Source: JANOAR01 sp031411235
Lineage (GTDB): Bacteria > Verrucomicrobiota > Verrucomicrobiia > Verrucomicrobiales > Verrucomicrobiaceae
Length of the DNA stretch: 64,000 nucleotides
Direction of reading: 5' to 3'
Assembly: GCA_031411235.1 (NCBI GenBank)
Contig: JANOAR010000151.1
Location: 1 to 64,000, forward strand
Shown: one piece after another, positions 27,665-36,722 of the stretch
How positions within the stretch are numbered: the first letter of the stretch is position 1
How the letters are laid out: every line of letters begins with the position of its first letter
Translations under genes and position numbers: made by a program
Notes under the pieces: model-generated
Database searches by the model: none
Seen by the model: the letters and a program-made list of their open reading frames with translations, nothing else
Told to the model about the DNA's origin: nothing

Positions 27665-27694
27665 TATTATGGCGATTCCAATTTAATAAAACAA
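27665..27694 (-). promoter_or_regulatory. candidate promoter of the pel-like operon
   Basis: On the minus strand TTGTTT (27689-27694) and ATAATA (27665-27670) are 18 bp apart and end about 40 bp before the start codon at 27624, in an AT-rich tract unlike its surroundings. Read by eye only. Confidence 0.25.
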
Positions 27695-27757
27695 CTGCTG
27701 AATCGACATACAGGGCGGGAAATCCCGTGAGTAGGACAAAATAGTGGAAGCCAAGGG

Positions 27758-27773
27758 CTGAGCATTACCCACA
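27758..27773. repeat. solo terminal inverted repeat of an IS4-type element
   Basis: CTGAGCATTACCCACA is identical to the right end and one base different from the left end of the deleted IS4-type element at 40652-41063. No second end or transposase is visible in the 365-bp gap 27625-27989. That gap otherwise holds only the candidate pel promoter and a 7-bp inverted pair CTTGTCG/CGACAAG (27894-27900, 27928-27934). Confidence 0.6.
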
Positions 27774-27989
27774 CTTCTGAGGTTAGTGGCGGTGCTCAAA
27801 AAGTCATTTTTCATCCACCGGTGTCGAAGTGCGGACACCTTTGGTGTTGTTGGATTGCCCTTGGTTCAGAAAATCTAGCGCACCTCTGACAGACTTGTCG
27901 AACAATCGACGGAACGAGCTGTAAAACCGACAAGCGGAGCGAGGGCAACCCCGCCATCGCGGGCAAGGCTACTAGCAAGTGGTGCCTGT

Positions 27990-28877
27990 TTAGCGCCCCA
28001 GATGTTCGATGAGGAAATCCTCTGGCTTGAGGGCGGTGGTGGGGGCACCTTGCTCGATGCGCATCTGGCAGATCAAGCTCATGGCCTTGGCTTTCTCTTG
28101 GAGCTTGGTGCCAAAGATAGCGTGATGAATCGCGCTACCCGGTGTGGGCGCGGGCAGGGGATCCGATCTCGCATAGGAGAGCAGCACGGGCGGATCATCG
28201 GCGGTGACGTGGGTGATGGGCGAGGCCTCGCGCCATAACGGAGTCCACTCGGGTTTGGGCTTGAGCAGGCTGTCGGTTTTCTGCGCCTGCACGGAGCGGG
28301 CGATCATGGGATGCGCGAGCACTGGGTCGCCGATCCACGCGGTGACGACGTCGGGTTCCAGACACGTCTGCCCCGACATGCCCACGGCTACCTGGAGGCG
28401 ACTGGACTGCTGCGCCACGGGATCGGGGCTGCGCGGATCGGCGAGGTCATCGTGATAAGCGAGCCAGAGCGTGGAGCAGGCACCTGCGGAGACGCCATAG
28501 GCTCCGAAGCGTTGCGCATCGAGCCGCCACTCGGCAGCCTTGCTGCGGAGGAACTGCACCGCGCGTGCTGCGTCGTGCAAGGGCGCGGGCAGGATGGCGA
28601 TGCTGGTGTAGCGGTAGTTGATCGAGGCCACAGAGATGCCTTTGGCGAGCATGAAACTCAGGAGCTTGGGCGGCACATCGGCCTTCGCACCGCCATGCCA
28701 GCCGCCGCCGTGGATGAAGATGAGCAGCGGTGTGGGCTTGTCCGTCTTTGCCTTCCACAGATCCAGCTTGTGACGCTCATGGGTGCCATAGCTGATGTCC
28801 TTGAAGGTGGGCTGCGGCGTGCCCTCGGTTTGCGCGATGGCGGCGGTGATGGAGAGAAGGAACAGGGCAAGTTTCAT
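27990..28877 (-). CDS. secreted alpha/beta hydrolase (esterase/lipase)
   Basis: A 295-residue protein with a signal peptide (about 1-16). The HGGGW oxyanion motif and GVSAG nucleophile elbow (YGVSAGACSTLWLAY) belong to the hormone-sensitive-lipase/BD-FAE-like group. The C-terminal half has an Asp/His-poor segment around DPLPAPTPGSAIHHAIFG, which may provide the catalytic His. Secreted esterase acting on acylated sugars or small esters is likely; substrate unknown. It is first in a divergent pair with the SASA esterase at 29094. Confidence 0.85.
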   Translation of the reverse strand: MKLALFLLSITAAIAQTEGTPQPTFKDISYGTHERHKLDLWKAKTDKPTPLLIFIHGGGWHGGAKADVPPKLLSFMLAKGISVASINYRYTSIAILPAPLHDAARAVQFLRSKAAEWRLDAQRFGAYGVSAGACSTLWLAYHDDLADPRSPDPVAQQSSRLQVAVGMSGQTCLEPDVVTAWIGDPVLAHPMIARSVQAQKTDSLLKPKPEWTPLWREASPITHVTADDPPVLLSYARSDPLPAPTPGSAIHHAIFGTKLQEKAKAMSLICQMRIEQGAPTTALKPEDFLIEHLGR

Positions 28878-28935
28878 GAGGTGGGGAAATAGATCGCGTG
28901 GATGGGTTTCAAAAGGGTTCTACCCAGAGCCTCTT

Positions 28936-28976
28936 GCAAAAGCTTGGTCGCTTAGCGACCTCGCCGAAGTTTTTGC
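28936..28976. repeat. nested inverted repeat
   Basis: Outer arms GCAAAAGCTT (28936-28945) and AAGTTTTTGC (28967-28976) pair with one mismatch. Inside is the near-perfect palindrome GGTCGCTTAGCGACC (28946-28960). The short palindromic motif GGGTTCTACCC lies just before (28915-28925) and recurs at 45650-45660. The structure is in the divergent gap 28878-29093. Confidence 0.65.
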
Positions 28977-29093
28977 CATGACGTTACCACCCATGTTTAT
29001 CCTTCGTTTTGATGGAAGGCCTCCTATGAGCCATCGTTTGCTGACGGCGACTCTTACTCTCTTGCCGAGTCTTCTATCCAACCCAACCACGCC

Positions 29094-29888
29094 ATGCTTC
29101 ATCGCCTCTTTTGCCTCATCGCTGTTGCCTTTACCTCGCTTGCTTCCGCCCAGGAAACACCGTTGCCCTCGAAGGATAAATTTCATCTCTTCGTGCTGGT
29201 GGGCCAGTCGAACATGGCGGGCCGTGGCACCGTGGAGGCGCAGGACAAGATGCCCAACCCACGCGTGCTCATGCTGAACAAAGCGGGTGCCTGGGTGCCT
29301 GCGGTGGATCCGCTGCACTTCGACAAACCAGCGGCTGGCGTCGGCCTTGGCAAGACCTTTGGCACGCGCATTGCCGAGGCTACGCCGGGTATCACCATTG
29401 GCTTGATCCCGTGTGCCGTGGGTGGCTCGCCGATCGACACTTGGTCGCCCGGTGTTTTCTATCCCGCCACGCGCTGCCATCCCTGGGATGATGCGATGGC
29501 CCGCGCGGCTAAAGCGATGCAGGCGGGCACGCTCAAAGGCATCCTCTGGCATCAAGGTGAGAGCGATGCCCAGCCTTTGCTCGCGCCTGCCTATGAGGCC
29601 AAGTTGCATGACCTGATCGCTCGCCTGCGCAAGGAACTCAAGGCTCCCGAGGTGCCCTTCATCGCTGGGCAGATGGGTAAATTTAGCGATGCACCGTGGC
29701 GGCCAGAGATGGTCGTTGTCGATCAAGCGCATCAAGACTTGGCCACCAAGGTACCGCACGCGGCCTTTGTTAGCTCTGAAGGGTTCAAGCACAAAGGTGA
29801 CAAGATACACTTTGATGCGGCCTCGATTCGAGAGTTTGGCGAACGTTATGCCGAGGCCTTCCTCAAGCTTGCCAGAGCCCGGAAGTGA
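29094..29888 (+). CDS. sialate O-acetylesterase-like carbohydrate esterase (SASA domain)
   Basis: A 264-residue secreted esterase with signal peptide 1-19. The four SGNH blocks of this family are present: GQSNMAG (nucleophile Ser), PCAVGGSPID, WHQGESD and the C-terminal DKIHFD with Asp/His. Such proteins remove O-acetyl groups from sugars; xylan- or sialic-acid-specific versions are known, and the substrate here is unknown. It is followed by the ceramidase-like gene 45 bp later in the same direction. Confidence 0.9.
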   Translation: MLHRLFCLIAVAFTSLASAQETPLPSKDKFHLFVLVGQSNMAGRGTVEAQDKMPNPRVLMLNKAGAWVPAVDPLHFDKPAAGVGLGKTFGTRIAEATPGITIGLIPCAVGGSPIDTWSPGVFYPATRCHPWDDAMARAAKAMQAGTLKGILWHQGESDAQPLLAPAYEAKLHDLIARLRKELKAPEVPFIAGQMGKFSDAPWRPEMVVVDQAHQDLATKVPHAAFVSSEGFKHKGDKIHFDAASIREFGERYAEAFLKLARARK

Positions 29889-29933
29889 AGCGCGGGAAGA
29901 GCGGGCTCTTCGCGCTCGTATCCTGCGGCTCCT

Positions 29934-32042
29934 ATGAAATGCCTACTTCAAGCTATACTCCTCAGCAGCTTGGCCTCGCTGCCGCTGCACGCTGAATTCA
30001 AAGCCGGTGCTGCCGTCATCGACATCACACCGCCGAAGCTGCCTGTGATTGTCAATGGCGGCATGATCAGTCGCTACGTGGACAAGATCAACACGCGCAT
30101 CCATGCCCGAGCCATGGTGCTGAGCGATGGGAAGTCGCAGCTCGCCATCGTCGTGGCAGACAGTTGCATGATGGGCCGCGAGGTGCTCGATGATGCCAAG
30201 GCGATGGCTTCCAAGAAGACAGGGATTCCGACGGATCGAATGCTCATCTCCGCGACGCACGCTCACTCAGCACCCGCGTCGATGGGCTGCCTGGGCACGG
30301 AGCCCGATCCGAACTATGTGCCGTTTCTGAAGGAGAAACTCGTCGAGGCCATCGCCGCTGCGCAGGCGAATCTGGAGCCCGCACGCATCGGCTTTGGCAA
30401 GGCGGATGCGGCGGAGTTCACCGCACTGCGGCAGTGGATTCGCAGGCCGGATCGCCTCGCGGAGGATCCCTTTGGCAACATGACGGTGCGGGCGAACATG
30501 CACGCGGGGCGACTCTGGGATGATGCCACGGGCGAAGCAGGACCTGAGGATCCCGACTTGTCGCTGATTTCGATTCAAACACGCGCTGGCAAGCCGCTGG
30601 CGGTGATGGGCAATTTCTCAATGCACTACTTCGGCGACAAGGACATCAGCGCCGACTACTACGGCCTGTTCGCGGACGGCTTGAAGCAGCGCATCGCGCC
30701 GGACGCCACGTTCGTCGGCATGATGTCGCACGGATGCAGTGGTGACATCTACCGCGTGGATTACACCGTGCCCGAGAAGGATCGTCCGAAGCCGACGATT
30801 GATGAATACACGAAGGGCCTGCTCGACATCGCCATGAAGGCCTATGCGGGTATCCAGTATCGCGACGATGCGGACATCGCCATGGCGGAGCAGCGCATGA
30901 CCTTGAAGTATCGTGTGCCCGACAAGCAGCGCCTCGAATGGGCTCAGCGCGTCGTCGCAGAGATGGGCGACCGTTTGGCGAAGACACCCACAGAGGTCTA
31001 TGCCCGCGAGCAGATCATCCTGCACGAGCGGCAGCAGACGGAGATCGTCGTGCAGGCTCTGCGAGTGGGCGACATCGGCATCGCCACGACGCCGAACGAA
31101 ACCTATGCAATCACGGGCCTGAAGATCAAAGCGGCCAGTCCACTGCCGAACAACATCGTCATCGAACTCGCCAATGGCGGCGATGGCTACATCCCACCAC
31201 CGGAAATGCACGCCTGGGGCGGCTACAACACCTGGGCGGCGCGTTCCGCTGGTCTGGAAGTCATGGCGGAATCGAAGATCACGTCGGCGGCCATTGAGCT
31301 GCTCGAAAAGGTAACGAATAAGCCGCGCCATGAATGGAGACTGAGCGACGGCGTGGCAGCGAAGGCCGTGCTCGCTCTCAAGCCCGCCGCTTACTGGCGC
31401 TTGAATGAATTCACTGGCCCGGTGGCTGCTGATGCGAGCAGCCACGGACACGATGCGGTGTATGAGCGCGATGTGGCCTACTATCTCGCTGGCCCCAAGT
31501 CGGAGTCCTTTTGCGACAAGGGCGAGATCAACCGTGCGCCACATCTGGTAGGTGCCCGCGTGCGGTCGCGCTTTGTCGGGCATCCTGACGAGTATTCCGT
31601 TTCTCTATGGTTCTGGAATGGTATGCCCAATGACGGGCGCGACACGAGCGGCTGGCTGTTCTCGCTCGGTCACGATCACGGTCTCAGCAGGTATGGCGAT
31701 CACCTCGGCATCGGCGGCAAGAGTGGCCACACCGGCAAACTGATTTTCTTCTCCGGCACCGACACGAAAGCTATCGTAGCTGGCAAGACTGAAATTCCGC
31801 GCTGGCAGTGGCAGCATGTCGTGCTGGTGCGCGACAAGAATGCGCTGCGTGTTTACCTCAATGGCGGGCTCGAACTGCAAACCGAGAATGACATCGATCC
31901 CTTCCAACCTCCGGGCGAGTACTTCTTCGGCGGTCGCAGCGATAACGAATCGAACTGGGAAGGAAGGCTCGATGAAATCGCGGTATTCGACCGGGCACTC
32001 AGCGCGGATGACGTGGCCAAGCTGAGCGCAAAAACGAAGTAA
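29934..32042 (+). CDS. neutral ceramidase-like protein fused to a LamG domain
   Basis: A 702-residue secreted protein; signal peptide about 1-20. The N-terminal 450 residues match the neutral/alkaline ceramidase N-terminal domain (GAAVIDITPP, ISATHAHSAPAS, GMMSHGCSGDIYRVDY). The C-terminal 200 residues form a concanavalin A-like LamG_3 domain (LKPAAYWRLNEFTGPVAADASSHG, RWQWQHVVLVRDKNALRVYLNG, GRLDEIAVFDRALSADDV). The fusion is typical of verrucomicrobia and planctomycetes, and its substrate is not known. The PhoD-like gene follows after 9 bp. Confidence 0.85.
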   Translation: MKCLLQAILLSSLASLPLHAEFKAGAAVIDITPPKLPVIVNGGMISRYVDKINTRIHARAMVLSDGKSQLAIVVADSCMMGREVLDDAKAMASKKTGIPTDRMLISATHAHSAPASMGCLGTEPDPNYVPFLKEKLVEAIAAAQANLEPARIGFGKADAAEFTALRQWIRRPDRLAEDPFGNMTVRANMHAGRLWDDATGEAGPEDPDLSLISIQTRAGKPLAVMGNFSMHYFGDKDISADYYGLFADGLKQRIAPDATFVGMMSHGCSGDIYRVDYTVPEKDRPKPTIDEYTKGLLDIAMKAYAGIQYRDDADIAMAEQRMTLKYRVPDKQRLEWAQRVVAEMGDRLAKTPTEVYAREQIILHERQQTEIVVQALRVGDIGIATTPNETYAITGLKIKAASPLPNNIVIELANGGDGYIPPPEMHAWGGYNTWAARSAGLEVMAESKITSAAIELLEKVTNKPRHEWRLSDGVAAKAVLALKPAAYWRLNEFTGPVAADASSHGHDAVYERDVAYYLAGPKSESFCDKGEINRAPHLVGARVRSRFVGHPDEYSVSLWFWNGMPNDGRDTSGWLFSLGHDHGLSRYGDHLGIGGKSGHTGKLIFFSGTDTKAIVAGKTEIPRWQWQHVVLVRDKNALRVYLNGGLELQTENDIDPFQPPGEYFFGGRSDNESNWEGRLDEIAVFDRALSADDVAKLSAKTK

Positions 32043-32051
32043 CGACGCCTC

Positions 32052-33107
32052 ATGAATCTCCTCCCCCGCCGCCGCTTCCTCGCCGGACTTCCCACGTTGG
32101 GCATCCTCGCCAAGTCCTACGCGAGTCCTCACACGGAGCCGTTGCAGCACATCGTCTTTGGCTCCTGCCTCGACACGCACGAGCACCCGATGCTCGACCG
32201 TGCGCTGACACTGCCGCGCGATCTGTTCATCTTCATGGGCGACAACATTTACGCCGACAAGGGCGGCCTACCGATGATGCAGGACAAGTATGCGAAGCTG
32301 AAGCAGAGCCGCTTTTTTCAAGGCCTGCTCAGCAAGGGCAACATCGTCGCCACCTGGGATGATCACGACTTTGGCGAGAACGATGGCGGTGTGTTTAACC
32401 CGATAAAGAAAGAGGCGCAGAAGGAGTTCCATGACTGGCTGGATGAGCCCGCCGACTCGCCACGCCGCAAGCAAGAGGGCGTTTATCATGCGCAGGTATT
32501 TGGCCCAGAAGGCAAGCGCGTGCAGGTCATCCTGCTCGACACTCGCTACTTCCGCAGCCCACTCAAAAAAGTGCCCAAAGAACAAGCCATGCTCGGTGGA
32601 GCCAGCATCGCCACCGATGACACCAGCACCACCATGCTGGGTACAACGCAGTGGCAGTGGTTAGAAAACACACTCCAGCAGCCCGCCGAACTGCGCCTCA
32701 TCATCAGCAGCGTTCAGTTTGCCGCTGAGCTGCATGGCGGCGAATGCTGGGCCAATATGCCGCACGAGCAGCAGCGTATGTTGGACACGCTGAAACGCAG
32801 CAAGGCCACAGGTGTCCTCTTCCTCAGCGGCGACCGCCATTGGTGCGAGTTCTCGAAGATCAGTAGCCCCAGCGGCTATCCCCTCCATGACTTCACTTCC
32901 AGCTCCATGACGCAGAAGCATCCGCGTGGTGCGCCGACGCCCAACAAAAACCGCGCTCTAGCTAAAACCTACCATCTGCCCAGCGTCGGCCACATGCAGA
33001 TCGAGTGGAGCAACGGTGATGCGAAGCTCACCGTGCAAGTCATTGATGTGGATGGACAAACACAGATCGAGCACAGCCTCAAACTCAGCGAGTTGCAGCG
33101 TCGATGA
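32052..33107 (+). CDS. PhoD-like phosphodiesterase/alkaline phosphatase D
   Basis: A 351-residue metallophosphoesterase-fold protein. It starts with a Tat-like signal (LPRRRFLAGLPTLGIL). The core has FGSCLD, FMGDNIYAD, ATWDDHDFGEND and LSGDRHWCEF, the metal-ligand blocks of the PhoD family, so phosphodiester or phosphomonoester cleavage is expected at the periplasm or cell surface. It forms an apparent operon with the ceramidase-like and SASA genes upstream. Length is short compared with Bacillus PhoD, as in other verrucomicrobial members. Confidence 0.87.
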   Translation: MNLLPRRRFLAGLPTLGILAKSYASPHTEPLQHIVFGSCLDTHEHPMLDRALTLPRDLFIFMGDNIYADKGGLPMMQDKYAKLKQSRFFQGLLSKGNIVATWDDHDFGENDGGVFNPIKKEAQKEFHDWLDEPADSPRRKQEGVYHAQVFGPEGKRVQVILLDTRYFRSPLKKVPKEQAMLGGASIATDDTSTTMLGTTQWQWLENTLQQPAELRLIISSVQFAAELHGGECWANMPHEQQRMLDTLKRSKATGVLFLSGDRHWCEFSKISSPSGYPLHDFTSSSMTQKHPRGAPTPNKNRALAKTYHLPSVGHMQIEWSNGDAKLTVQVIDVDGQTQIEHSLKLSELQRR

Positions 33108-33174
33108 CAAGACAGATGCCACGAGCCGTTGCCTGCATCCGTTTTATTCGGCCTGTTGTTGGTTTTGGTCTTCA

Positions 33175-33663
33175 TTAGTGCTGTTGAAATTGAGGGGACG
33201 ATTCAATCAGCCGCGCAATCTCATCATGCCCGAATCGGCGTGAAATCGTCAAGACCGATGTGCCGTCGTCCCTGGTGGTACTGGCACCGTAAGCGAGTAG
33301 AGCTTTGGCGGCATCTGTCGCCCCTTCTCGTGCAGCGTAGCAAAGCGGCGAGCTTCCTTCCGAGTCGGAAACGTTGACCCTCGCTCCTGCCTTCACGAGC
33401 AAATGAATGATGTCTGGGTGATTTTTCAATGAGGCACCTTCAATGGGGTAGGAAAACTCGAATGTCGGATTGCAGTTGTAGTCGCTTAATCCGTTGGGAT
33501 CCGCTCCCAGGGCAAGTAGCAAACGAACCCGGCCAACGTCACCTCTCCAGCACGCTGCGTGCAACGCCTCATAGCGCTCGGCCCGTAATAGGGGCGTCGA
33601 AAGCAGTGCGAGCACCAATCCGATAGTGCAGCAGCTAAAGATGATGATGCACTTCTTGGTCAT
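33175..33663 (-). CDS. secreted/membrane-anchored ankyrin-repeat protein
   Basis: A 162-residue protein with an N-terminal hydrophobic segment (IIIFSCCTIGLVLALLSTPLL, about 5-26) followed by about four ankyrin repeats: EALHAACWRGDVGRVRLLLA, HPDIIHLLVKAGARVNVSD, SPLCYAAREGATDAAKALLA and the incomplete TSVLTISRRFGHDEIARL. It converges with the PhoD-like gene. Function unknown; ankyrin repeats bind protein partners. Confidence 0.8.
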   Translation of the reverse strand: MTKKCIIIFSCCTIGLVLALLSTPLLRAERYEALHAACWRGDVGRVRLLLALGADPNGLSDYNCNPTFEFSYPIEGASLKNHPDIIHLLVKAGARVNVSDSEGSSPLCYAAREGATDAAKALLAYGASTTRDDGTSVLTISRRFGHDEIARLIESSPQFQQH

Positions 33664-33781
33664 ACTGATGGACTACGATTCTTGGGCGAACAGTTTGTGT
33701 TCTAGCGGATTTGCTTGGAACAGCAACAATGTTGTTTGTGTTCCACGGTATATGCAGTGAAAGCCAACAGTCTGAGGGTGT

Positions 33782-33916
33782 GCAGCGCTTCGTCACGCAG
33801 GCACTTCCGAGTGAACGGCTATAGCCTGGACTCCAACGTGGCCAAACAAAACGCATCGAATGCAGAGGTTGGAGTTCAGGCTTTAGCCGCTTCTGGGGCG
33901 CAGCGCTTCGTCACGC
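33782..33916. repeat. intergenic repeat: inverted arms inside direct repeats
   Basis: The 435-bp gap 33664-34098 contains two exact copies of GCAGCGCTTCGTCACGC (33782-33798 and 33900-33916). Between them lie inverted arms 33816-33837 and 33868-33889, about 22 bp long, pairing at all but a few positions (GGCTATAGCCTGGACTCCAAC against its near complement). No open frame explains it. It resembles a small non-coding mobile or REP-type unit. Confidence 0.7.
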
Positions 33917-34098
33917 GAATGGCCGGGGGGGACAGTTTGGCAGCCTGTTTCACGTTGGGGGGCGGTGGCTTGGGGCGTGGGGCGTATTCCCGTGCACCCG
34001 GAGTCCAGTAGCGCAGACGTCCAGTCCCTCGATCAAAAAGCGAAAGAGGTTAGGACTCGATTTGATTTCTTGGGCAGCGGTGATAGTTGCGCCTTCAC

Positions 34099-35277
34099 AT
34101 GATTTTCCCTGACCGTCTTCGCACCAAAGCCATTGCCCAGCTTTGTTGTGTTGTGATTGCGGCTCTCGCGTTTCCGGCTTTTTTGTGCCGCAGCAGTGTG
34201 TTGGAAAGTGCGCTGCGACTGCGGGCGGTGAAGCCCAAGCGGGTGCTCCTGGCCAGTGGTGGCGTGAATGATGCGGAGAGTGGGCGGGCGCTGTTGCGCA
34301 AAGAACAGCCTGACTGGGTGCTCGTCGGCAATTCGATGCTGAACTCGCGCATCGAGACGGACTACCTGAAAAAACTCAGTGGGCACACGCCCTTTAAACT
34401 CACGGCCAGCGGCACCAAGTCGGCGATGTGGTTTCTGTTTCTGAAGCTCGTCGTCATCGAGTCGGGCGTGAAGCCCAAGTGCGTCACCGTCTTCTTTCGT
34501 GATCGTGACCTGACATGGCCGGAGAACCGAATGGATCGCAATGAGGAGATGATCGTCCGCATGGAGGGCCGCGCCCAACCCGAGTGGAAAGTCGTGATGG
34601 GCCGATACGATGCGGCGGCGAACATGAGTTTCGCTGGAGTGGTGAAGAATGTCGGCGCTGGACTTGGTGAGCTGCTGCCGGGAGAAAAGCTGCGCAACTG
34701 GGGGCGCGGGAAGATGCAAAAGACAGCCTTCAACCTGACCAGCGTGGGCAACTCGATGCCCGATGAGGATAGGCGCGAGGAGCTGAATGACAGGCTCTCG
34801 CTGGATCATCAGCGCCAAGACTTAGCGAGCAAAAAAGCGGGTAATGAAGAGAATGAAGCAGAGGATGCGCTACCTGGAGAGTCCAATGGTATTGAACCCA
34901 TTGAGTTTGATCCGTCGCCTACGGAATCATTTTTGCCGCACATGGTGGCCTTGGCTCAACAGCATGGATTTAAACTGCATTTCCACCGCGTGAAACGCCG
35001 CCCCGATCCCCCTGTCTCTACCCCGGCGGAGTTGGCATTGCCTGCTTACATCAAGGCGCTGCAAGCCTATGTGGAGAGCCAGGGCTGCCTGTTCTCCGAC
35101 GAATCGCAAGACGAAGCGATCACTTATGACATGTATGTCGATGGCGATCACATCAATCGTGATCCCAAGTATCAGCAGCCCTACATGGACACCTTTTGGC
35201 GTCATGTGCAGTCATTGGTTGATACGGTCATCCTACCCGCCAAGTCAGCGCCTACACCCAGTGCCTCGCCTCGATGA
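34099..35277 (+). CDS. SGNH-hydrolase-like partner of an MBOAT O-acyltransferase
   Basis: A 392-residue protein whose ATG (34099) lies 12 bp after an alternative TTG. An N-terminal transmembrane or signal segment (about 9-30) precedes VLVGNSMLNSRIE, a GDS-like nucleophile block (GNS). The C-terminus has DGDHINRDPKYQQPYMDTFW, whose Asp/His may complete a catalytic site. Residues around 240-275 are acidic and low-complexity. The gene overlaps the MBOAT gene by ATGA, as in AlgI/AlgJ/AlgX- and PatA/PatB-type acetylation systems. It is likely the periplasmic acyl-transfer or hydrolase half. Confidence 0.75.
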   Translation: MIFPDRLRTKAIAQLCCVVIAALAFPAFLCRSSVLESALRLRAVKPKRVLLASGGVNDAESGRALLRKEQPDWVLVGNSMLNSRIETDYLKKLSGHTPFKLTASGTKSAMWFLFLKLVVIESGVKPKCVTVFFRDRDLTWPENRMDRNEEMIVRMEGRAQPEWKVVMGRYDAAANMSFAGVVKNVGAGLGELLPGEKLRNWGRGKMQKTAFNLTSVGNSMPDEDRREELNDRLSLDHQRQDLASKKAGNEENEAEDALPGESNGIEPIEFDPSPTESFLPHMVALAQQHGFKLHFHRVKRRPDPPVSTPAELALPAYIKALQAYVESQGCLFSDESQDEAITYDMYVDGDHINRDPKYQQPYMDTFWRHVQSLVDTVILPAKSAPTPSASPR

Positions 35278-36710
35278 TTTTTCAAAGTATTGAGTATCTC
35301 CTCTTTTTCGGTGCGCTCCTGAGTTGCTACTTCTGGCTGCCCGTGCGTGGTCAGAATCTGCTGCTGGTGGGGGCGAGTTATCTCTTCTATGGCTGGGTAC
35401 ATCCGTGGTATTTGATCTTGATCGGTGTCACGACATTGTTCGACTGGGGCTGCGCCATCGGCATGGATGCGAGCGCCACCGCAGGCCGACGCAAGACGTT
35501 TTTATGGGTCAGCTTGGGAGTCAATTTCGCCATCCTTTGCGCCTTCAAATACTTTGGTTTTTTCATGGAAAACGTCACGGCGGTGCTCACAGCGATCGGC
35601 TTGATGCCATCGCCGTGGGTGCTGAAAATCGCGCTGCCTGCGGGCATCTCGTTCTTCACGTTCCAGAGCGCTTCTTATGCCATTGATGTCTATCGTCGGC
35701 AGTTGCCGGCGTGCCGCTCGCTGCTGGAGTATGCGACGTTTGCCTCGTTCTTTCCGCAGTTGGTCGCTGGCCCCATCGAGCGTGCGGGGCACATGCTGCC
35801 GCAGTTTCGTGCATTGAGACGGCCTTCGCTGCCGACGCTGCGCTCGGGCTTTCTCTTGGTGCTGTGGGGCTTGTTTCAAAAGCTGGTCATCGCGGATAGC
35901 ACGGCTTTGCTAGCAAACAAAGTGTTCGCCATCGGCGATGCTTCATTTCCGATTCTCTGGGGTGGGGTGCTGGCCTTTGGGGTGCAGATTTATGCGGACT
36001 TCAGCGGCTACACGGCGATAGCGCGTGGCTCGGCTCGGCTGATCGGTATTGAGCTGTGCCCGAACTTCAATCATCCCTACATCTCGCAGTCGCCAGGGGA
36101 GTTCTGGCACCGCTGGCACATGAGCCTGGGCAAGTGGTTTCGCGACTACGTTTACATCCCGCTCGGTGGCTCACGCACCACACCAGGGCTGGTGGCTCGC
36201 AATGTTATCTTCACGTTTTTCCTCTCTGGCCTATGGCACGGCGCAGGCTGGAATTTCATCTTGTGGGGGCTGTTCCACGGCCTGCTTTTGACGGTGTGGC
36301 CCTACCTCGTACGGGTTGCTCCGTTGCTAGGCAAGGCCACTGGTGGTTATGCTGGCGTGGTCTTCCGCGTGGTGCTCACCTTCACCCTCATGCACATCGG
36401 ACGGGTCTTGTTCCGCGAGCATAGCTTGGCCATGATCTGGCATGACCTCACGCTGAATCCGCTGGTGGCATCGGCGGCGGACTGGCGCATCGGTTGCAGC
36501 ATCGCGGTGGAGGCCGTCATGTATGGGCTGCCGCTGACGCTGCTGTTCCCCTTGGTCGAGCATCTCGGCTGGCTGCCCAGCGCCGATGATCCCAAGATGG
36601 AGACATGGCGCTGGACGGGCCTTCAAGCAGCGGCGGCGGCGCTCATCATGCTAGGCCTCGTGACGCTGCGCTCGACGCAAGGCAGTGACTTCATCTACTT
36701 CCAGTTTTAG
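35274..36710 (+). CDS. MBOAT family O-acyltransferase (AlgI/PatA-like)
   Basis: A 478-residue multi-spanning membrane protein that moves acyl groups across the inner membrane to an exported sugar. Characteristic blocks include FYGWVHPWYLILI, FTFQSASYAIDVYR, FFPQLVAGPIERAGHMLPQ, WHRWHMSLGKWFRDYVYIPLGGSR and the active-site His segment SGLWHGAGWNFILWG. Length and order match AlgI/DltB relatives. It starts by ATGA overlap with the SGNH-like gene, and the pair probably acetylates a peptidoglycan or exopolysaccharide; no polysaccharide synthase adjoins. Confidence 0.93.
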   Translation: MIFQSIEYLLFFGALLSCYFWLPVRGQNLLLVGASYLFYGWVHPWYLILIGVTTLFDWGCAIGMDASATAGRRKTFLWVSLGVNFAILCAFKYFGFFMENVTAVLTAIGLMPSPWVLKIALPAGISFFTFQSASYAIDVYRRQLPACRSLLEYATFASFFPQLVAGPIERAGHMLPQFRALRRPSLPTLRSGFLLVLWGLFQKLVIADSTALLANKVFAIGDASFPILWGGVLAFGVQIYADFSGYTAIARGSARLIGIELCPNFNHPYISQSPGEFWHRWHMSLGKWFRDYVYIPLGGSRTTPGLVARNVIFTFFLSGLWHGAGWNFILWGLFHGLLLTVWPYLVRVAPLLGKATGGYAGVVFRVVLTFTLMHIGRVLFREHSLAMIWHDLTLNPLVASAADWRIGCSIAVEAVMYGLPLTLLFPLVEHLGWLPSADDPKMETWRWTGLQAAAAALIMLGLVTLRSTQGSDFIYFQF

Positions 36711-36722
36711 CTTGAACGCCGC

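Noticed and set aside
28795..29277. 160-codon + strand frame overlapping the esterase start and SASA gene
   Set aside because: It overlaps two well-supported genes and the inverted repeat, and it has no motif.
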